Source: Lachnospiraceae bacterium
Lineage (GTDB): Bacteria; Bacillota; Clostridia; Lachnospirales; Lachnospiraceae
DNA length: 43,559 bases
Assembly: GCA_021772075.1 (NCBI GenBank)
Contig: JAETNQ010000033.1
Coordinates: 1 to 43,559, forward strand
Reading direction: 5' to 3'
In this document: positions 42,601 to 43,559 of the stretch, piece by piece
How the letters are laid out: each line of letters begins with the position of its first letter
Position numbering within the stretch: the first letter of the stretch is position 1
Made by a program: the position numbers and the translations under genes
The notes under the pieces: model-generated
Seen by the model: the letters and a program-made list of their open reading frames with translations, nothing else
Database searches by the model: none
What the model was told of the DNA's origin: nothing

Positions 42601-43559
42601 GGCACGGCAAGCTCGCCTATTGTGGGCGCTGTGCTGTCTAAAAGGATGCCGTCCGTGCTGATGTAGGTTACATTTCCGACGTTGTCCGTCAATCTGGCAT
42701 AGACCACATACTGGCTTGTGTTTGCAGATACAGTAGGCCTATTACTGCTGTCATACTCCTTCCATTCTGATTCCTGCACTGCCGATGTCAGTGCGCCGAC
42801 ATCAGTATACTGGCTGCTTCCTGTCACGATGACATATTCTATTCTGCTGATGTCGCTCCCGTTTTTATCCTCCGCTTTTATGGTCACGGTGTATTCTTTT
42901 GCCGCATAATTCCCAAAGCTTAAGAAATGCAGGACATTCTGCCACCATTTTGCGCCTACGGCAATCTCCCCCGTGGGAGGCGTCAGGTCGAATTTTACCG
43001 TTACCTCCACGCCGTCCGACATATGCCCGGCTTCATCCTTAAAATACAGTGTCTTTGTCACCGTACCCTCCTGTGCGGATATGGTATAGGAAGGCTTATA
43101 ATCTCCGCCCAATGTATCGGAAACCGTATAAGTATGGCCGTCTGCCGAAACTGCCTTAACAGCCACATCCCTGTTGTAATAGTCTTTCTTATCACTGTCA
43201 TTATATTGAAGTCCGGGAGCATCCATATAGGAAATGGTCAGCGTTCCCGGCTGATAGGTGATATTGTAGTTTGCCGTTACATCTTCGCCGCCGCGCTTGA
43301 TGACTGCGGCGGAGGGAGTGATGGTCTTATCCGCCACCGCCACCTGATCGCTGCTGGCCTCCAGGGTGACGCTCTCCAGCGTGTCGCCGCCGACAAGACC
43401 GGTCGGTGTCACCTGATCCGTACCTGTGGCAATGTTCCCGCCGTAGGTGATGACCTGGTCGTTGGCCTTGACGGTTAAATCAGCCCGATTGATGGTAAAG
43501 GTCGAACTGACAGAGCCGGAATAATTACCTGTTTCTGTGGCGGTGACGGTCAGCGTGGC
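39681..43559 (-). CDS. Large MBG/Ig-like repeat surface protein, 5' end outside window
   Basis: The frame stays open to the window edge: codons beyond the GTG at 43412 read NYSGSVSSTFTINRADLTV, an MBG-type repeat, so the gene is partial with at least 1292 residues here. Seen: several MBG/Ig-like modules (for example TYGQSVGEMAITGGTAQ and NYTGSVTRTFTIGKAPG); repeated EYSFDGGKTWTE-type modules; a chitobiase-like C-terminal module with AEIYYTTDGSTPG; a Gly/Asn/Ser then Pro/Thr linker (about 40480-40745); a further beta domain; and a C-terminal membrane helix LTGLVMAGIIALAGIGAG followed by KKKKEGK. No LPxTG or NPxTG motif precedes the helix, so anchoring is probably by the helix alone. Likely an adhesin. 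Confidence 0.85.
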   Translation of the reverse strand, partial: ATLTVTATETGNYSGSVSSTFTINRADLTVKANDQVITYGGNIATGTDQVTPTGLVGGDTLESVTLEASSDQVAVADKTITPSAAVIKRGGEDVTANYNITYQPGTLTISYMDAPGLQYNDSDKKDYYNRDVAVKAVSADGHTYTVSDTLGGDYKPSYTISAQEGTVTKTLYFKDEAGHMSDGVEVTVKFDLTPPTGEIAVGAKWWQNVLHFLSFGNYAAKEYTVTIKAEDKNGSDISRIEYVIVTGSSQYTDVGALTSAVQESEWKEYDSSNRPTVSANTSQYVVYARLTDNVGNVTYISTDGILLDSTAPTIGELAVPEETKKDVTAGVTFTVSEAADYYYVVLPQGSTDPDPKDIIETCGGALPEGKTGNVIAGTVSKGSGAVSADTPRVSVEAENLSPNTAYTVYVTAVDRAVDITDSVQGTPAGNIAVVQKADFTTKKTLPVITKTPAVAGTYGQSVGEMAITGGTAQAGSTVLAGTWTVSDADKNEKPSAGTSEVTVIFTPGNANYDSVSVQASLTVSQRNLNAEGVTVSEVAGNYTYTGSEIKPPVAVDTGTPTSGISISDSGAALTANDFTVSYSNNKDAGTASVTITGKGNYTGSVTRTFTIGKAPGREVSDVSGSYTDNGQTYTYTVTPTEGAVYRMGNDGKWQEGNVFEGITPGTSVTFYAMMPEDKNHKEGTPKYITVDFPKLTPAAPALTYKADRTNPADVKITITPVSGAEYSFDGGKTWTESNEQGGFTTSDTVTLAIRLKGTDTHNQSPAQTVTVNLAKEDREAPPAFSLKVEANGETDYTVTIPPTEGCEYSFDGVTWSEVNVKTGISVGETVTGYKRYKETDDYNASSAVSAKETMPKFTVKTPVISPAGGSYSGSVSVTITCGSTDAEIYYTTDGSTPGRGSARYTGAFTVTVPATVKAVAIKDGLNDSAVAAASYTKKDGGGSGGGNSGDSGDHSGGNGDNSGGNSGGNGNNGGGGSTNPGNGNTTPQPSVTQPTDTNTNPGNETAPGTGTTPVNPGSGNTVKPGTAPGSGTGTAAQGTEQPFIKGADGKIGWDVIRAEEEQAQEGSTINVDMNGSVVVPGDIFDSIKGKDITITFDMGNGIIWSVDGKGITTDKAEDIDFSVKTGVNTVPVDIVNNVTGENYSIQISLAYEGEFGFTAVLSIGLGKENAGYTASLYYYNESTGELEFICADEVAEDGTVSLAFTHASDYVIAIDTGTGEGNEDVGSMQPEGTDSAQQKEGTDGNSKTAVGSSKEGQSRSRDLTGLVMAGIIALAGIGAGVFAILKKKKEGK

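Larger units (their letters stand above)
32908..43559. mobile_element. Element E2: second serine-recombinase element, right end outside window
   Basis: Begins at the GGG of the peptidase Gly16 codon (32905-32907). Its edge has TGTCAAGT six bases inside, exactly like E1's left edge, and 41 bases of alignable sequence. It carries recombinases C2, B2, A2 and DUF6870 copy 2 in the same order and strand as E1, then an XRE regulator and a surface protein. The missing 5' part of the peptidase gene is not found up to 43559, so the right end is probably beyond the window; whether the surface protein belongs to E2 is not certain. Confidence 0.65.

Noticed and set aside
1-43559. CRISPR arrays, rRNA or tRNA genes
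   Set aside because: No regularly spaced repeats or tRNA/rRNA-like sequence were recognised on either strand by eye.

Overview
The window looks like a chromosome segment of an anaerobic Clostridia-class Firmicute, most likely a Lachnospiraceae-type gut bacterium. The reasons are strong AGGAGG-type ribosome binding sites, a moderate-GC core, proteins resembling families common in that group (DUF4317, DUF6870, CspABC-like S8 peptidase, NSS symporter, Rrf2 regulator), and tandem large serine recombinases. This placement is inferred from family content only.

Left part (1-19,441) is ordinary chromosome. In order: a 5'-truncated GH2 glycosidase; a MATE exporter; PTS enzyme I; an HAD phosphatase / NSS amino-acid symporter / Rrf2 regulator run; a metNIQ methionine transporter; cysK with a strong promoter and a CymR-like palindrome; divergent carbamate kinase and a YjbR-type protein; a signal-peptidase-II-like protein; a solute-binding lipoprotein paired with a chemoreceptor; and a 1077-residue HD + Hsp90-like ATPase protein.

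Right part (19,442-43,559) is a mosaic of mobile DNA built into one host gene. A CspABC-like S8 peptidase gene (minus strand) is in pieces. Its last 17 codons lie at 19,388-19,441 and its main body at 31,582-32,907. Everything N-terminal to the glycine after the expected catalytic Asp is missing, and may lie to the right of this window. The gap between the first two pieces is an about 12.1 kb element (E1). The 5' side of the body is cut by a second element (E2) that runs from 32,908 to an unseen end. Both elements meet the gene at a GGG glycine codon, with the same layout (TGTCAAGT six bases inside) and about 41 bp of alignable terminal sequence. Both carry the same minus-strand cassette: a small DUF6870 protein followed by three large serine recombinases (here A, B, C). 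Serine integrase triplets are known from some ICEs, but no conjugation genes are seen here. Removing E1 at the GGG would restore the reading frame exactly.

E1 also carries an Rpn-type nuclease, a helical-repeat protein of unknown function, a tyrosine phosphatase, a truncated DUF4317 protein, a histidine kinase remnant and a RelB/YafQ toxin-antitoxin pair. The visible part of E2 carries an XRE regulator and a large MBG/Ig-like surface protein that runs off the window edge. The most interesting hypothesis is that a (possibly spore or germination related) protease is interrupted twice by related serine-recombinase elements and could be restored by excision, in the manner of skin-type elements.
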